Shown: positions 8,647 through 16,927, counted from the stretch's first letter. The stretch: DNA of 38,393 nucleotides from Cupriavidus numazuensis (GCF_905397435.1 NZ_CAJPVI010000070.1:1-38393); one strand, 5' to 3'. Numbers and translations: made by a program. The notes: generated by a model not told the origin, from the sequence alone.

Positions 8647-9186
8647 CTAGGCCTCTCTGGGCGATATCCACACAGGTCTGAGGATGGGTGCAGGCGTTGT
8701 CTGGCGCGCCCGCAACGCCGCAGCGAAGGCAGCCAGCGGTTCAGCAGCCGCTCCGCTCAGCACGTCGCGCTGCTTGAGCACGAGGGCAGGCGCCGGGGTC
8801 TTGCCGGTCAGGAAGGCAATATCGTCCTCCGCGCGGAAACCCCCGCGCGAGGCCATGACGCAGACCGCGGACACGGTACCGGAGAACGGCGCATGGTCCA
8901 GCAGGAACTTGCGCATGGGCGCCGCCAGCCGCCCGAGCCATACCGGCGCCACGACAACCACCTGGGCGCAGTCACTGGGCAACGGACCTTCGTAGCGGTA
9001 TGCCGGCGTGCGATGCAGCAGCATGTCGAGCACGCAGCGCAAATCGCCGTATAAGCCGGCCCTGGGCTTCTCGTCCCGAACTTCTGCCTGCCGCCACCCG
9101 GTGTACGCCGCCAAGGTCTCCGCGACTTGCCTGGCCGTACCGGTCCGTGAGTAATACACGATCAGGCTTTCCAATTCTTCCGACAT
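8647..9186 (-). CDS. Flavodoxin-like protein
   Basis: A 179-residue protein that starts with LESLIVYYSRTGTARQVAETLA, the FMN-phosphate-binding loop of flavodoxins (S/T-x-T-G-x-T type, here SRTGTA). A second flavin-loop segment reads VVVAPVWLGRLAAPMRKFL. The overall size fits the flavodoxin/NADPH-quinone-reductase-like fold used for low-potential electron transfer or quinone reduction. A start at 9186 is chosen because GAGGAG precedes it at good distance; a longer form from 9228 would begin upstream of the expected leader. It is the first gene of the leftward operon with usp and the P-type ATPase. The FNR-like box at 9259-9272 is 40 bp upstream of the predicted start point. Confidence 0.82.
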   Translation of the reverse strand: MSEELESLIVYYSRTGTARQVAETLAAYTGWRQAEVRDEKPRAGLYGDLRCVLDMLLHRTPAYRYEGPLPSDCAQVVVVAPVWLGRLAAPMRKFLLDHAPFSGTVSAVCVMASRGGFRAEDDIAFLTGKTPAPALVLKQRDVLSGAAAEPLAAFAAALRARQTTPAPILRPVWISPREA

Positions 9187-9224
9187 GGGATGCTCCTCAC
9201 CCGACGCCGGTCGCTCCGGCCCAT

Positions 9225-9272
9225 GCATGAAATGCTAGGAAGCTGCGGCGAAGCCCCCTTGATGCATGTCAA
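9225..9272 (-). promoter_or_regulatory. FNR-type class II promoter of the flavodoxin-usp-ATPase operon
   Basis: The box TTGATGCATGTCAA (9259-9272) matches the FNR consensus at 9 of 10 positions. On the same strand TAGCAT (9237-9232) can serve as the -10 box, giving a start near 9225. The box centre is then about 40-41 bp upstream, the normal class II FNR activator position. Confidence 0.75.
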
Positions 9273-9326
9273 TCTGTCGGGATTGGGGAGGACCCGCTTT
9301 TGCCGGATTCGGCCGCACCCTTCAAT

Positions 9327-9375
9327 TTGACATGCATCAATCCCCAATGGATCGCCTGATCTAGGATTCCCAAGA
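9327..9375 (+). promoter_or_regulatory. FNR-type class II promoter of the PHB operon
   Basis: TTGACATGCATCAA (9327-9340) matches the FNR consensus at 9 of 10 positions. The -10 candidate TAGGAT lies at 9362-9367, giving a start near 9374-9375, 41 bp from the box centre. This box and the one at 9259 share GCATG-like cores and drive divergent operons. Confidence 0.78.
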
Positions 9376-9406
9376 GGCATTTTCCTGTCACACAAGGGAG
9401 TCAAGC

Positions 9407-9883
9407 ATGTTTGCAACCACAGACCCGACGTTTGAAATGATCCGCAGCGGCCACGAGGCAGCGCTGCGTGCGCTGATCCTGATGGAAGAGGCCCGGCAGG
9501 CAATGCTGAAGCTCCAAATCAAGGCCCTGGAAGACGACATCAAGGGCGGCCAGCGCATGCTCACGGCCATGTCGGCTGCGCCCGACTGGAACGCCTTTCA
9601 CGGCTTACCGACCAAGATGCTTGCAGAGCAGATCGAACGCAATGCGGAATTCGCCCGTGCGGCGGGCAAGCTTTCCGTTGAAGCGGCATCTGGCTTTCTT
9701 GAGCACCTTCGCGCCGGCACGGAACATTGGGCCGAGTCCCAGCGCAACGCACTTGGCGCTGGCGGCGGCTTTATCCCGCCCCTGACCGAACTCAAAGGCA
9801 TCTTCGACAATGTCAGCCAGGTCATGACGTGGCCGGTGGCTCAGGGAAGCCGCCAGCCGGTAGCAACTGCGGCCGGGAGCTGA
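9407..9883 (+). CDS. phaP: Phasin family protein (PHB granule coat)
   Basis: A 158-residue, mostly helical amphipathic protein without signal peptide or membrane helix, with long heptad-like stretches (about 15-50 and 70-110) and a phasin-like pattern (EQIERNAEFARAAGKLSVE). Phasins coat polyhydroxybutyrate granules in the cytoplasm and control granule size. The assignment rests on composition, size and position: it is the first gene of an operon with phaB (4 bp downstream) and phaC, behind an FNR-type promoter. AAGGGAG precedes the ATG. It is not the abundant PhaP1-type sequence that I know from Cupriavidus, so it is probably a paralogue used at low oxygen. Confidence 0.75.
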   Translation: MFATTDPTFEMIRSGHEAALRALILMEEARQAMLKLQIKALEDDIKGGQRMLTAMSAAPDWNAFHGLPTKMLAEQIERNAEFARAAGKLSVEAASGFLEHLRAGTEHWAESQRNALGAGGGFIPPLTELKGIFDNVSQVMTWPVAQGSRQPVATAAGS

Positions 9884-9887
9884 AGCC

Positions 9888-10634
9888 GTGCCCGTACAAC
9901 GGGTAGCCCTCGTGACCGGGGGAATGGGCGGGCTCGGGGAAGCCATTGCAATCCGCTTGCTGGCCGACGGCATGCAGGTGATCGTTACCCATTCCGAGCA
10001 CAATGACCATGTTGCCAGTTGGTTAGAGCGTCAGCAGGAAGCGGGCCGGGAGTTCATGGCGTTCCCGGTAGACGTGGCGGACTTCGAGTCATGCCAGAGG
10101 TGTGTCTCCCGGGCGCTGGCCGAAGCCGGCCAGGTCGACGTCCTCGTGAACAATGCGGGCATCACACGCGACAAGACCCTGCGGCACATGGACAAGGCAG
10201 ACTGGGATGCGGTGCTTCGCACTGACCTCGATTCTGTGTTCAACATGACGCGGCCACTATGCGATGGCATGGTGGCGCGCGGTTGGGGTCGGATCATCAA
10301 CATCTCGTCGGTGAACGGATCCAAGGGCGCGTTTGGCCAGACCAACTACGCGGCGGCAAAAGCCGGCATGCACGGCTTTACCAAGGCGTTGGCGCTCGAA
10401 CTGGCCAGCAAGGGCGTCACGGTGAACACCGTCTCGCCGGGCTACCTTGCAACTCGCATGGTGACCAGCATGCCAGCCGAGATTCTCGAGAAGCATGTAC
10501 TTCCCCAGATCCCGATGGGCCGGCTTGGCCGGCCGGAAGAAGTGGCGGCGCTGATTTCTTACCTGTGCTCACCGGAGAGTGCCTTTGTCACGGGCGCAAA
10601 CTTTCCGATCAACGGCGGACAGCACCTTCAATGA
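9888..10634 (+). CDS. phaB: Acetoacetyl-CoA reductase (SDR family)
   Basis: A 248-residue short-chain dehydrogenase. The cofactor motif is TGGMGGLG near the N-terminus, NNAG follows at about residue 88, and the catalytic Ser-Tyr-Lys set is visible in NISSVNG and YAAAKAG. The sequence ends with the usual SDR C-terminus NFPINGGQHLQ, as in PhaB. It reduces acetoacetyl-CoA with NADPH to (R)-3-hydroxybutyryl-CoA, the monomer for PHB. It starts at a GTG (9888) with GGGAG in front, and its stop overlaps the phaC start in ATGA. Placing phaB with the synthase under an FNR box suggests an electron sink when oxygen is low. Confidence 0.9.
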   Translation: MPVQRVALVTGGMGGLGEAIAIRLLADGMQVIVTHSEHNDHVASWLERQQEAGREFMAFPVDVADFESCQRCVSRALAEAGQVDVLVNNAGITRDKTLRHMDKADWDAVLRTDLDSVFNMTRPLCDGMVARGWGRIINISSVNGSKGAFGQTNYAAAKAGMHGFTKALALELASKGVTVNTVSPGYLATRMVTSMPAEILEKHVLPQIPMGRLGRPEEVAALISYLCSPESAFVTGANFPINGGQHLQ

Positions 10635-12406
10635 AACCCAAGGAAGCGTTCCTGACAACTATCCCCGCGGGAACAGTGGCGGAATGCCCGCCCGCCTCGG
10701 ATGAGCCGGTATACCGGGACTTCGACCGACAGGTCCGCGCAGCACTGGCACGTGTCACCGGCGGCATATCGCTGATTTCGCTTGGCCTGGCGGGCGCGGA
10801 CTGGCTGCTCCAGTCTGCGATTGCCCCGGGAAAGGTCACCCAGGCGGTAGCCGAAGCGGGACGCCAGTGCCTGGCCGATGCCGTGCGCTGGCTACCATTC
10901 ACCGATTCGCCATCCGCCCTTGCACCAACCGATTCGCGATTCGCTGACAACGGCTGGGAGGCCTGGCCTTTCCGTTGCTGGCGCGACAGCTTCCTTCGCA
11001 ATGAGGCACTCTGGCAGTCGCTGACCAGCGGCGTAAGCGGCTTGTCCCGCCACCACGAGCGTGTGACGGCATTCTGCGTGCGCCAGTGGATCGACATGTG
11101 CTCGCCGGGCAATGTCTGGTGGATGAACCCTGGCGTCATTCGCGAAGCGCGGCGCACATCGGGCGCGAATTTCATTCAGGGCATGCGGCACTGGGCCGAA
11201 GATTTCGCCGATGTGGTCGGCAACCTGCCAGGCGCCGCTGCCCGGCCGCCGGCGCTGGCCTACTTGCCGGGGAAGGACGTCGCGATCACGCCTGGCAAGA
11301 TCGTGTTCCGGAACCCGCTGTTCGAACTGATCCAATACACACCCACCACCGCGCAGGTGTGGCGGGAACCCGTGCTGATCGTGCCGTCATGGATCATGAA
11401 GTACTACATCCTGGACCTGCAGCCGCACGACTCGCTGGTCCGCTACCTTGTCGGCCGCGGCCACACGGTCTTCATGATGTCATGGAAGAATCCCGGGGCG
11501 GCAGCGCGTAACCGCGGCTTGCACGACTATCTGCATGACGGCATCCTTGCCGCCGTTTACGCGGCGCAAGCACATTGCGACGGCGCGAACATCCACGTGG
11601 CCGGATACTGCCTGGGCGGCACGCTGCTGGCGATCTGCGCGGCGAAACTCGCGCGCGACACCGACGGCGAACCGCTGGCGACGATCACGCTGTTCGCCAC
11701 CGAGACCGATTTCTCCGAGCCCGGCGAACTTGGCCTGTTCATCGACAAGAGCGCCGTAGACACGCTGGACGCCCTGATGTGGAACCAGGGCTATCTGGAT
11801 GGGCCCCAGATGACATCGGCCTTCCAGATGCTCAACGCCCGCGACCTGGTCTGGTCGCGCATGATGAGCGAATACCTGCTGGGACAGCGGCTGCGCGCCA
11901 ACGACCTCATCTCGTGGAACCGCGATACCACCCGCCTGCCCTACCGCCTGCATTCGGAATGCCTGCACAAGCTGTTCCTGTCGAACGAACTGGCCGAAGG
12001 AAAGCTCTGTGTCGGCGGTGGCCCAGTCGCGCTGTCGGACCTGAACCGGCCGATCTTCATGGTCGGGACGGAGCACGACCACGTATCGCCGTGGCGCTCG
12101 GTCTACAAGCTTCATCTGCTCGCACGGACGGACCTGACCTTTGTGCTCACGTCGGGGGGCCACAACGCGGGCATCGTCTCCGAACCCGACCATCCGGGGC
12201 GGCGGTTCCGGATCACGACGCGCGCTCCCGGCGCGCCATACCTCAGTCCGGAACGGTTCCTTGTCAAGGCAGCGCGCCACGCTGGCTCTTGGTGGCCCGC
12301 ATGGAGCGATTGGCTGGCCCGCGCGTCGTCCGAGCGGTGCCGCGCCCGCGATCCGGCCCCGCATGCCCTGTGCGATGCGCCAGGCGAGTACGTGCACGAG
12401 CGGTGA
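10631..12406 (+). CDS. phaC: Class I poly(3-hydroxyalkanoate) synthase
   Basis: 591 residues from the ATG at 10631, which overlaps the phaB stop (ATGA). The lipase-like box GYCLGG holds the catalytic Cys327. The catalytic Asp is in VGTEHDHVSPW and the His in SGGHNAG, the order known for Cupriavidus PhaC. The N-terminal region carries the class I pattern and the conserved WWMNPGVIREARR and FRNPLFELIQYTP segments. It polymerises hydroxyacyl-CoA into PHB at the granule surface. There is no thiolase (phaA) here, so acetoacetyl-CoA must come from elsewhere. The sequence differs from the canonical phaCAB synthase in operon order (P-B-C), so this is likely a second, anaerobically induced synthase. 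Confidence 0.92.
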   Translation: MKPKEAFLTTIPAGTVAECPPASDEPVYRDFDRQVRAALARVTGGISLISLGLAGADWLLQSAIAPGKVTQAVAEAGRQCLADAVRWLPFTDSPSALAPTDSRFADNGWEAWPFRCWRDSFLRNEALWQSLTSGVSGLSRHHERVTAFCVRQWIDMCSPGNVWWMNPGVIREARRTSGANFIQGMRHWAEDFADVVGNLPGAAARPPALAYLPGKDVAITPGKIVFRNPLFELIQYTPTTAQVWREPVLIVPSWIMKYYILDLQPHDSLVRYLVGRGHTVFMMSWKNPGAAARNRGLHDYLHDGILAAVYAAQAHCDGANIHVAGYCLGGTLLAICAAKLARDTDGEPLATITLFATETDFSEPGELGLFIDKSAVDTLDALMWNQGYLDGPQMTSAFQMLNARDLVWSRMMSEYLLGQRLRANDLISWNRDTTRLPYRLHSECLHKLFLSNELAEGKLCVGGGPVALSDLNRPIFMVGTEHDHVSPWRSVYKLHLLARTDLTFVLTSGGHNAGIVSEPDHPGRRFRITTRAPGAPYLSPERFLVKAARHAGSWWPAWSDWLARASSERCRARDPAPHALCDAPGEYVHER

Positions 12407-12412
12407 TGGCCA

Positions 12413-12443
12413 GTGCCGGCGGCTGAGCCGCAGCCGCCGGCAC
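12413..12443. terminator. Strong 13-bp stem-loop between convergent genes
   Basis: GTGCCGGCGGCTG (12413-12425) pairs perfectly with CAGCCGCCGGCAC (12431-12443) around a 5-base loop. It sits in the 58-bp gap between phaC (rightward) and the beta-CASP gene (leftward). No clear T-run follows, so it is a bidirectional structural terminator by position rather than a canonical one. Confidence 0.6.
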
Positions 12444-12464
12444 CTGCACGGTATCAGTCCGCTT

Positions 12465-13823
12465 TCAGTCCAGACGATAGGTCTTTCTGTACTCCGGCAT
12501 CGTCACCTGCCATCCCAGCCCGCGCTCCACGCGCTGGCGCATGGCATCACTGGCATCCGGTTCCCCATGCACGATGAATACGCGCCGGGGCGGCGCCTGG
12601 AACCCATTGAGCCACGTCATCAGTTCGTTGGCATCCGCATGTGCCGACATGCCATGGATCTGCTCGACCGCGGCGTGGATCGCGACGTCCTTCCCGTGGA
12701 TGCGCAGCTCGCGCTGCCCGCCCGCAAGCGCCGCGCCCCGCGTACCCGGTGCCTGGAAGCCGGATAGCAGAATGGTGCAGCGCGGGTCCCTGCCGAAGGT
12801 GGCAAGGTGGTGCACCACACGTCCGCCCGTCGCCATGCCGCTGCCCGCAAGGATGATTTTGGGCGCGTGATCCTGGTTAAGCCAGACCGATTGCTCCACG
12901 CTCTGCACCGGAATCGGCAGTCCGCACGCGGCCGCGCATGCGGCCCGGTCGATCCGCAGTTCATCGGGATGCAGGCCAAAGATCTGCGTCGCGTCGATGG
13001 CCATCGGGCTGTTGAGGTAGATCGGGATATCGGGCATGCGTCGTTCTTCGAGCAAGCGATGCAGGCAATACAGCAATGCCTGTGTGCGTCCGACCGCGAA
13101 TGCCGGAATGACAAGGGTGCCACCGCGGCCAAGCGTGCTGCCGACAACGGCGGCGACCGCATCGAGCGGATCTTCGTCCGGGTGAATGCGGTTGCCATAG
13201 GTGGACTCGACCAGCAGGCAATCGGCCTCGCGGATGAACTCGGGCGGCCGCATGACAATATCGTTCTGCCGGCCGAGGTCTCCCGAGAACACGATGCGCT
13301 GGCCCCCGGCATGCAGCGTCACTGCCGCGGCGCCGATGATGTGCCCGGCATGGTGAAACTCGGCTTCAATGTCGGGCGTCAGTGAGAATCGCGTGCCGAA
13401 CGGCTTCGGTTCCAGGCGACGCAGTGCACGCCCCGCGTCCGCGCTGGTATAGAGCGGCAAGGCGGGGCGGTGGCGCGAGAAGCCTTTCCGGTTCGCATAC
13501 TCGGCATCCTCCTCCGCCAGCGACGCGCTGTCCGGCAAGAGGATGCCGCAGAGCTGCGCGGTACCCATCGTGCAGAACACGGTCCCGCGGAAGCCGTTGC
13601 GCACCAGCAGCGGCAGATAGCCGCTGTGGTCGATATGCGCATGGGTCAGGATCACGGCATCCAGGGTGGCCGGGTCAACCGGCAACGGGTCCCAGTTCCG
13701 CAATCGCAATGATTTAAAGCCTTGAAACAGACCGCAGTCGACCATCACACGGCTGTGGCCGGTGTCCAGTATGTATTTCGAGCCGGTGACGGAATCCGTG
13801 GCCCCCAGGAATTGCAGTTCCAT
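12465..13823 (-). CDS. MBL-fold beta-CASP hydrolase (CPSF73/RNase-like)
   Basis: A 452-residue metallo-beta-lactamase protein. Motif 2 is HAHIDHSG (about residue 62), a zinc-site His follows in HHAGHIIGAAA, and the Asp of FSGDLG is present. The beta-CASP insert contains a conserved Asp/Glu region (VESTYGNR) and the C-terminal motifs KIILAGSGMATGGRVVHHL and VHGEPDAS with its His. Proteins of this family cleave RNA as endo- or exonucleases in the cytoplasm; bacterial members of this short type are poorly characterised. It starts 13 bp after the Usp gene stop and ends convergent with phaC. Its place in a hypoxia locus suggests RNA turnover in slow-growing cells, which is inference. Confidence 0.85.
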   Translation of the reverse strand: MELQFLGATDSVTGSKYILDTGHSRVMVDCGLFQGFKSLRLRNWDPLPVDPATLDAVILTHAHIDHSGYLPLLVRNGFRGTVFCTMGTAQLCGILLPDSASLAEEDAEYANRKGFSRHRPALPLYTSADAGRALRRLEPKPFGTRFSLTPDIEAEFHHAGHIIGAAAVTLHAGGQRIVFSGDLGRQNDIVMRPPEFIREADCLLVESTYGNRIHPDEDPLDAVAAVVGSTLGRGGTLVIPAFAVGRTQALLYCLHRLLEERRMPDIPIYLNSPMAIDATQIFGLHPDELRIDRAACAAACGLPIPVQSVEQSVWLNQDHAPKIILAGSGMATGGRVVHHLATFGRDPRCTILLSGFQAPGTRGAALAGGQRELRIHGKDVAIHAAVEQIHGMSAHADANELMTWLNGFQAPPRRVFIVHGEPDASDAMRQRVERGLGWQVTMPEYRKTYRLD

Positions 13824-13836
13824 GCGTGACTCCTGA

Positions 13837-14667
13837 TCAATGAGACAGCAGCAGCGGGACCGGGCACGCGTGCATCAGGGTCCGGGTCGTGCCACCAAGT
13901 ATCAATTCGCGCACGCGCGAGTGCCCATAGCCGCCGGCAACGAGCATCCCGGCACCGAGCACGGACACGGTTTCAAGCACCACGGTTGCGACATCTCCCG
14001 AAGTCTGCTCCGTACGCACGGCGGCAATGACGCCATGTCGCCTCAGGTACTGGCGCAAGCCGGCCACCGGTTCACTGTTGGCATCGGGGCTGCCCTTCTC
14101 GTCCCAGACCGCAAGAATCGTTACCTTGCTTGCACAAAGCAGCAACGGCATGGCGTCGGCCACGGCTCGTGCCGCTTCGCGGCTGCCATCCCATGCGATG
14201 ACCATGTGCACGCCATGCAGTGGCACGGGACGGGGCGGCACCAGCAGAACCGGCCGGCCGGCATTCAGCAGCACATACTCCGCGGTTCGCTGCATCGTGC
14301 TGTCTCCGGCAGGCAGCGAGCCGCCAATGACAATGATGTCGGCAACGCGCCCTTCCTGCGCCAGCACCCAACCGAGCTCGTCTTCGACAACATGGTGGGT
14401 AAATGGCGTACCGTATGCCGTCTGGCTGACGGTTTCACCGAGCAGCTCGCCGGAAGCCGCCGTTTGCGCCAGGCGCCTGCGGCGGGCGTGTTCCGCGAAA
14501 CTGGCTGCGTCCTCTCCGGCGCGAAAGAGCGGATCCATTCGTATGCCGGTGGCACTGACCCCGACCACGTGCCCGCCAAACCGCGCGGCGAGTTCCGCTG
14601 CCATCCGCACCCGCGCTTCACAGCCGTCATCCGTGCCGAGCGCGACCAGTACTGTTCTGTAGTCCAT
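13837..14667 (-). CDS. Universal stress protein, tandem-domain
   Basis: A 276-residue protein made of two Usp-like halves (about 1-145 and 150-276). The N-terminal half begins MDYRTVLVALGTD but lacks the glycine-rich ATP signature (it reads IVIGGSLPAGDST). The C-terminal half keeps it in the form GGYGHSRVRELILGGTTRTLM. This fits the two-domain Usp class in which only one half binds nucleotide. It is 13 bp upstream of the beta-CASP gene and probably cotranscribed with it. A sister gene of the same class lies at 14936-15775. Confidence 0.87.
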   Translation of the reverse strand: MDYRTVLVALGTDDGCEARVRMAAELAARFGGHVVGVSATGIRMDPLFRAGEDAASFAEHARRRRLAQTAASGELLGETVSQTAYGTPFTHHVVEDELGWVLAQEGRVADIIVIGGSLPAGDSTMQRTAEYVLLNAGRPVLLVPPRPVPLHGVHMVIAWDGSREAARAVADAMPLLLCASKVTILAVWDEKGSPDANSEPVAGLRQYLRRHGVIAAVRTEQTSGDVATVVLETVSVLGAGMLVAGGYGHSRVRELILGGTTRTLMHACPVPLLLSH

Positions 14668-14697
14668 GAGCCCCTCCCAGGCAATCCACGATCCGGA

Positions 14698-14916
14698 CTA
14701 TCCGGCGAACCTTGCGGGCGCGCAGGACCGCCAGTGCTCCGTGCCGACGCCCGCGCGCACGGCCTGCACCGCTGTCGATACCGACGCCCGCGGCGTGGGC
14801 GGGCGCAAGAAATTGGGTATCGACGTGCAGGCACAGCACGACAACACGGCGCTCCACATCAGCAGGCGCCGGGCGGCCACCTGCAACCGTGCGAATGAAG
14901 GAACGTTCAGGGCCAT
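14698..14916 (-). CDS. Possible small lipoprotein-like ORF between two usp genes
   Basis: About 72 residues from the ATG at 14916, with GGATGGGG in front. It opens with a basic segment, a hydrophobic core (LLMWSAVLSC) and a CCAC cluster that resembles a lipobox, followed by a Pro- and Ala-rich tail with no recognised domain. It fills the gap between the two Usp genes on the same strand. No family is recognised and it could be fortuitous; the intact signal-like start is the only support. Confidence 0.3.
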   Translation of the reverse strand: MALNVPSFARLQVAARRLLMWSAVLSCCACTSIPNFLRPPTPRASVSTAVQAVRAGVGTEHWRSCAPARFAG

Positions 14917-14935
14917 GTGCATCCCCATCCAACCA

Positions 14936-15775
14936 TCAATGCGACAGCAAGACCGGCACGGTCATGGATTCGAGGAGCGTACGTGTCACGCCGCCGAGCA
15001 CCAGCTCGCGCATCCGGCCGTGTCCGTAGGCACCCATGACGATCAGGTCCGAGCCCTGATCCGCGGCGAATGACAGCAGCATCTGCCCTGTATCGTCACC
15101 GCTGGCCGCAGTGAGGTCGTGAAGCCTGGCCTGCACTTCATGCCGGGCAAGCCATTCGATCGCATAGCGCGGCGGCGAGAGCCATGGGTTGAGCGCCGTG
15201 TCCGGCTGGTCCCATGAGATCACGTCGACGGTCTGCGCACGCCGCAGGAATGGCAGCGCATCGTGAATGGCTCGCGCGGCCTCGCGGCTCCCATTCCATG
15301 CGACGAGGACATTCTTCCCCGGATGCGGAAACTCCCCCGCATAGGGCACGACCAGCACCGGGCGGCCGCATTGCAGCACCACGGACTCGACGAAGTGATG
15401 TCCGGCGAAGGCATCCTTGTCGGCAGGATTGTGCTGCCCCAGTACAAGCAGGTCGGCCGTGTGGGCCTGCGCGACCACGCTGTCGGCCGCAGCCCCCTCC
15501 GGCGCATGCCATTCGGTCGGAATCAGCAGTTCATCGGTGGCGCCAAAGAAGGCGTGGCGTGCCACTTCGCCGATGTGCTTGTGCCATTCTCGATAGGAGT
15601 CAAGGTAGCGGTCCCCATCGACCAGATAGCGAATGGAACTGGGATCCGCTTGGCCGACCGCGAGCAGTCCAACCAGCGTTGCGTGAAAGCCCTGCGCCAG
15701 CCGGATGGCGATGTGCAGCCGCTGGTGCGTGCGGCGGCTGGCATCCAGATGAACCAGGATGGTGGCATAGTCCAT
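14936..15775 (-). CDS. Universal stress protein, tandem-domain
   Basis: A 279-residue double-Usp protein starting MDYATILVHLDAS. The ATG at 15775 is preferred to a TTG at 15781 because CGGAGA lies at proper distance from it. The first half (about 1-145) has a degenerate nucleotide loop (VLGQHNPADKDAFAGHHFVES). The second half ends with GAYGHGRMRELVLGGVTRTLLESM, an intact G-x2-G-x9-G-type loop. It is similar along its length to the Usp at 13837 and shares the NGSREAARAIHDALP/DGSREAARAVADAMP motif, so the two are paralogues. A weak FNR-like site and a good -10 box lie upstream. Confidence 0.88.
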   Translation of the reverse strand: MDYATILVHLDASRRTHQRLHIAIRLAQGFHATLVGLLAVGQADPSSIRYLVDGDRYLDSYREWHKHIGEVARHAFFGATDELLIPTEWHAPEGAAADSVVAQAHTADLLVLGQHNPADKDAFAGHHFVESVVLQCGRPVLVVPYAGEFPHPGKNVLVAWNGSREAARAIHDALPFLRRAQTVDVISWDQPDTALNPWLSPPRYAIEWLARHEVQARLHDLTAASGDDTGQMLLSFAADQGSDLIVMGAYGHGRMRELVLGGVTRTLLESMTVPVLLSH

Positions 15776-15808
15776 GGGCAATCTCCGTTGCGCGGTGTGC
15801 TACATCAG

Positions 15809-15856
15809 CATCTGCAATGTAGGTCGCAGCGCATCCGCGCAGTTGTCGCACGTCAA
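15809..15856 (-). promoter_or_regulatory. Possible FNR-type promoter of the usp operon
   Basis: TTGTCGCACGTCAA (15843-15856) keeps TTG and TCAA of the FNR consensus (7 of 10). On the same strand TACATT (15821-15816) is a good -10 box (5 of 6) and puts the start near 15809, 40 bp from the box centre. The spacing supports an otherwise weak site. Confidence 0.5.
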
Positions 15857-15900
15857 GATTCGCGATGGTCGCCACCCAAGACCCCGGACGCTCGTCCGGC

Positions 15901-15949
15901 TTGATACGCGTCAAGTCCTGTTGTGTGGCGGCATCTAGCCTTCAGATAT
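15901..15949 (+). promoter_or_regulatory. FNR-like box upstream of the DUF1488 gene
   Basis: TTGATACGCGTCAA (15901-15914) matches the FNR consensus at 9 of 10 positions. A class II start would fall near 15949, with TAGCCT (15936-15941) as a weak -10. It could also act on the leftward usp promoter 90 bp away. Confidence 0.6.
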
Positions 15950-16017
15950 CCGCTGCCATCCGCTTGCGCAACACGCGGAGCGGCCAGGATCCACCGCCGT
16001 TGAGCAGGATTGCCGCC

Positions 16018-16296
16018 ATGAGTCAGATTCTCTTTCCCGAGTCCGTACCGGCGTATTGCCCGGCCGGCCCAAGCCTGCAGTGCCCGGCGCAGATCGACGG
16101 CGCCGCCGCGACATTCGAGGTGACGGCGGAGGCATTGGAAGACCATTTCGGTGCCCGCTCGTATCTTTATGAAGACCTCGCGTCCGCGTTTTCGGCGCAT
16201 CGCGGTGCCATCGAGAATGTCGCGCGGGGCGTGTTCGAGATGACTGGCGCCCATAACATCGTCCTGCATAGCGGCCATTTCCGTTTTTCCGCTTAG
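16018..16296 (+). CDS. DUF1488-like small protein
   Basis: A 92-residue cytoplasmic protein from the ATG at 16018, with GCAGGA upstream. The pattern ILFPES-(x)-QCPAQIDGAAATFEVTAEALEDHFGA, an FP start followed by a beta-rich stretch and a helix ending in the FGA motif, resembles DUF1488 proteins, whose function is unknown. It lies behind an FNR-like box at 15901 and ends convergent with the periplasmic protein gene. The assignment rests on remembered family pattern only. Confidence 0.65.
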   Translation: MSQILFPESVPAYCPAGPSLQCPAQIDGAAATFEVTAEALEDHFGARSYLYEDLASAFSAHRGAIENVARGVFEMTGAHNIVLHSGHFRFSA

Positions 16297-16341
16297 GCGA
16301 GTGCTGGGCAAGAGAGTCCCATCGCAAGCACCACAGCGTTC

Positions 16342-16369
16342 GCGGCAACGTAGCGCGCATCGTTGCCGC
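16342..16369. terminator. 9-bp stem-loop between convergent genes
   Basis: GCGGCAACG (16342-16350) pairs perfectly with CGTTGCCGC (16361-16369) around a 10-base loop. It lies in the 103-bp gap where the DUF1488 gene and the periplasmic protein gene converge. No T-run follows. Confidence 0.4.
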
Positions 16370-16399
16370 CAGGGCGTCCGCGCGCGGCCTGAACCGTGC

Positions 16400-16927
16400 C
16401 TATTGCTTCATGAGAGCGCCGTGGTTGTGATGTTGCTGATCTCCCGCCACAGCATCAGTGCCATGGTCAGAAAGCTGAGCGTCGAACCAGTTGTGCAGCG
16501 CACTTACCAGCGCCGTGTCTTCCGTGCGATAGATCAGCTCCGCGCCTGAAGGAACTTCTTTGTACTCAATTTTGATTTGCCCTGGCTTGGCTGCCTTGAG
16601 CTCGGACAGCGAAGCCATGGCTGGGCCGTGGATATGCGTGGGACCAGAGAAATCGCCCTGTGAGAACTGCTGCTGGATAGTACGCAAGTGCTCTCGCACA
16701 AGCGCAACCTGTTCCGTATCGGAGGGGACCTTGACGATAACGCGCTGAATACCACCGTCTTTCGTTTTGGTGAAGATGTGCGTTGTGCCCTTAAGGGTGA
16801 ATGGCATAACGTCAGCGCCTAGTCGGGCGACTTCTGCCTGACGCTGGATGTCCGCCGCCTTGGCCGCACTCGCAATCGCGAGGGCGGTGACAAAGGCAAT
16901 CTTAAGAAAGGGCTTGAGGTGTGCCAT
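16400..16927 (-). CDS. Periplasmic protein of unknown function with His-rich tail
   Basis: 175 residues from the ATG at 16927, preceded by a perfect AGGAGG. A signal peptide (MAHLKPFLKIAFVTALAIASAA) with probable cleavage after AKA is followed by ADIQRQAEVARLGADVMPF and the motif THIFTKTKDGGIQRVIVKV. The C-terminus is His-rich (QQHHNHG), suggesting metal binding. I recognise this as a recurrent proteobacterial family that is often mislabelled aspartate carbamoyltransferase; it has none of that enzyme's motifs. It sits at the border of the sulfur cluster, so a periplasmic role in metal or sulfur stress is possible but unproven. Confidence 0.75.
   Translation of the reverse strand: MAHLKPFLKIAFVTALAIASAAKAADIQRQAEVARLGADVMPFTLKGTTHIFTKTKDGGIQRVIVKVPSDTEQVALVREHLRTIQQQFSQGDFSGPTHIHGPAMASLSELKAAKPGQIKIEYKEVPSGAELIYRTEDTALVSALHNWFDAQLSDHGTDAVAGDQQHHNHGALMKQ

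Noticed and set aside
10259..10630. Upstream extension of the phaC frame by about 124 codons
   Set aside because: It overlaps phaB in another frame. The PhaC family begins near MKPKEAFL, and the ATGA overlap with the phaB stop marks the start.
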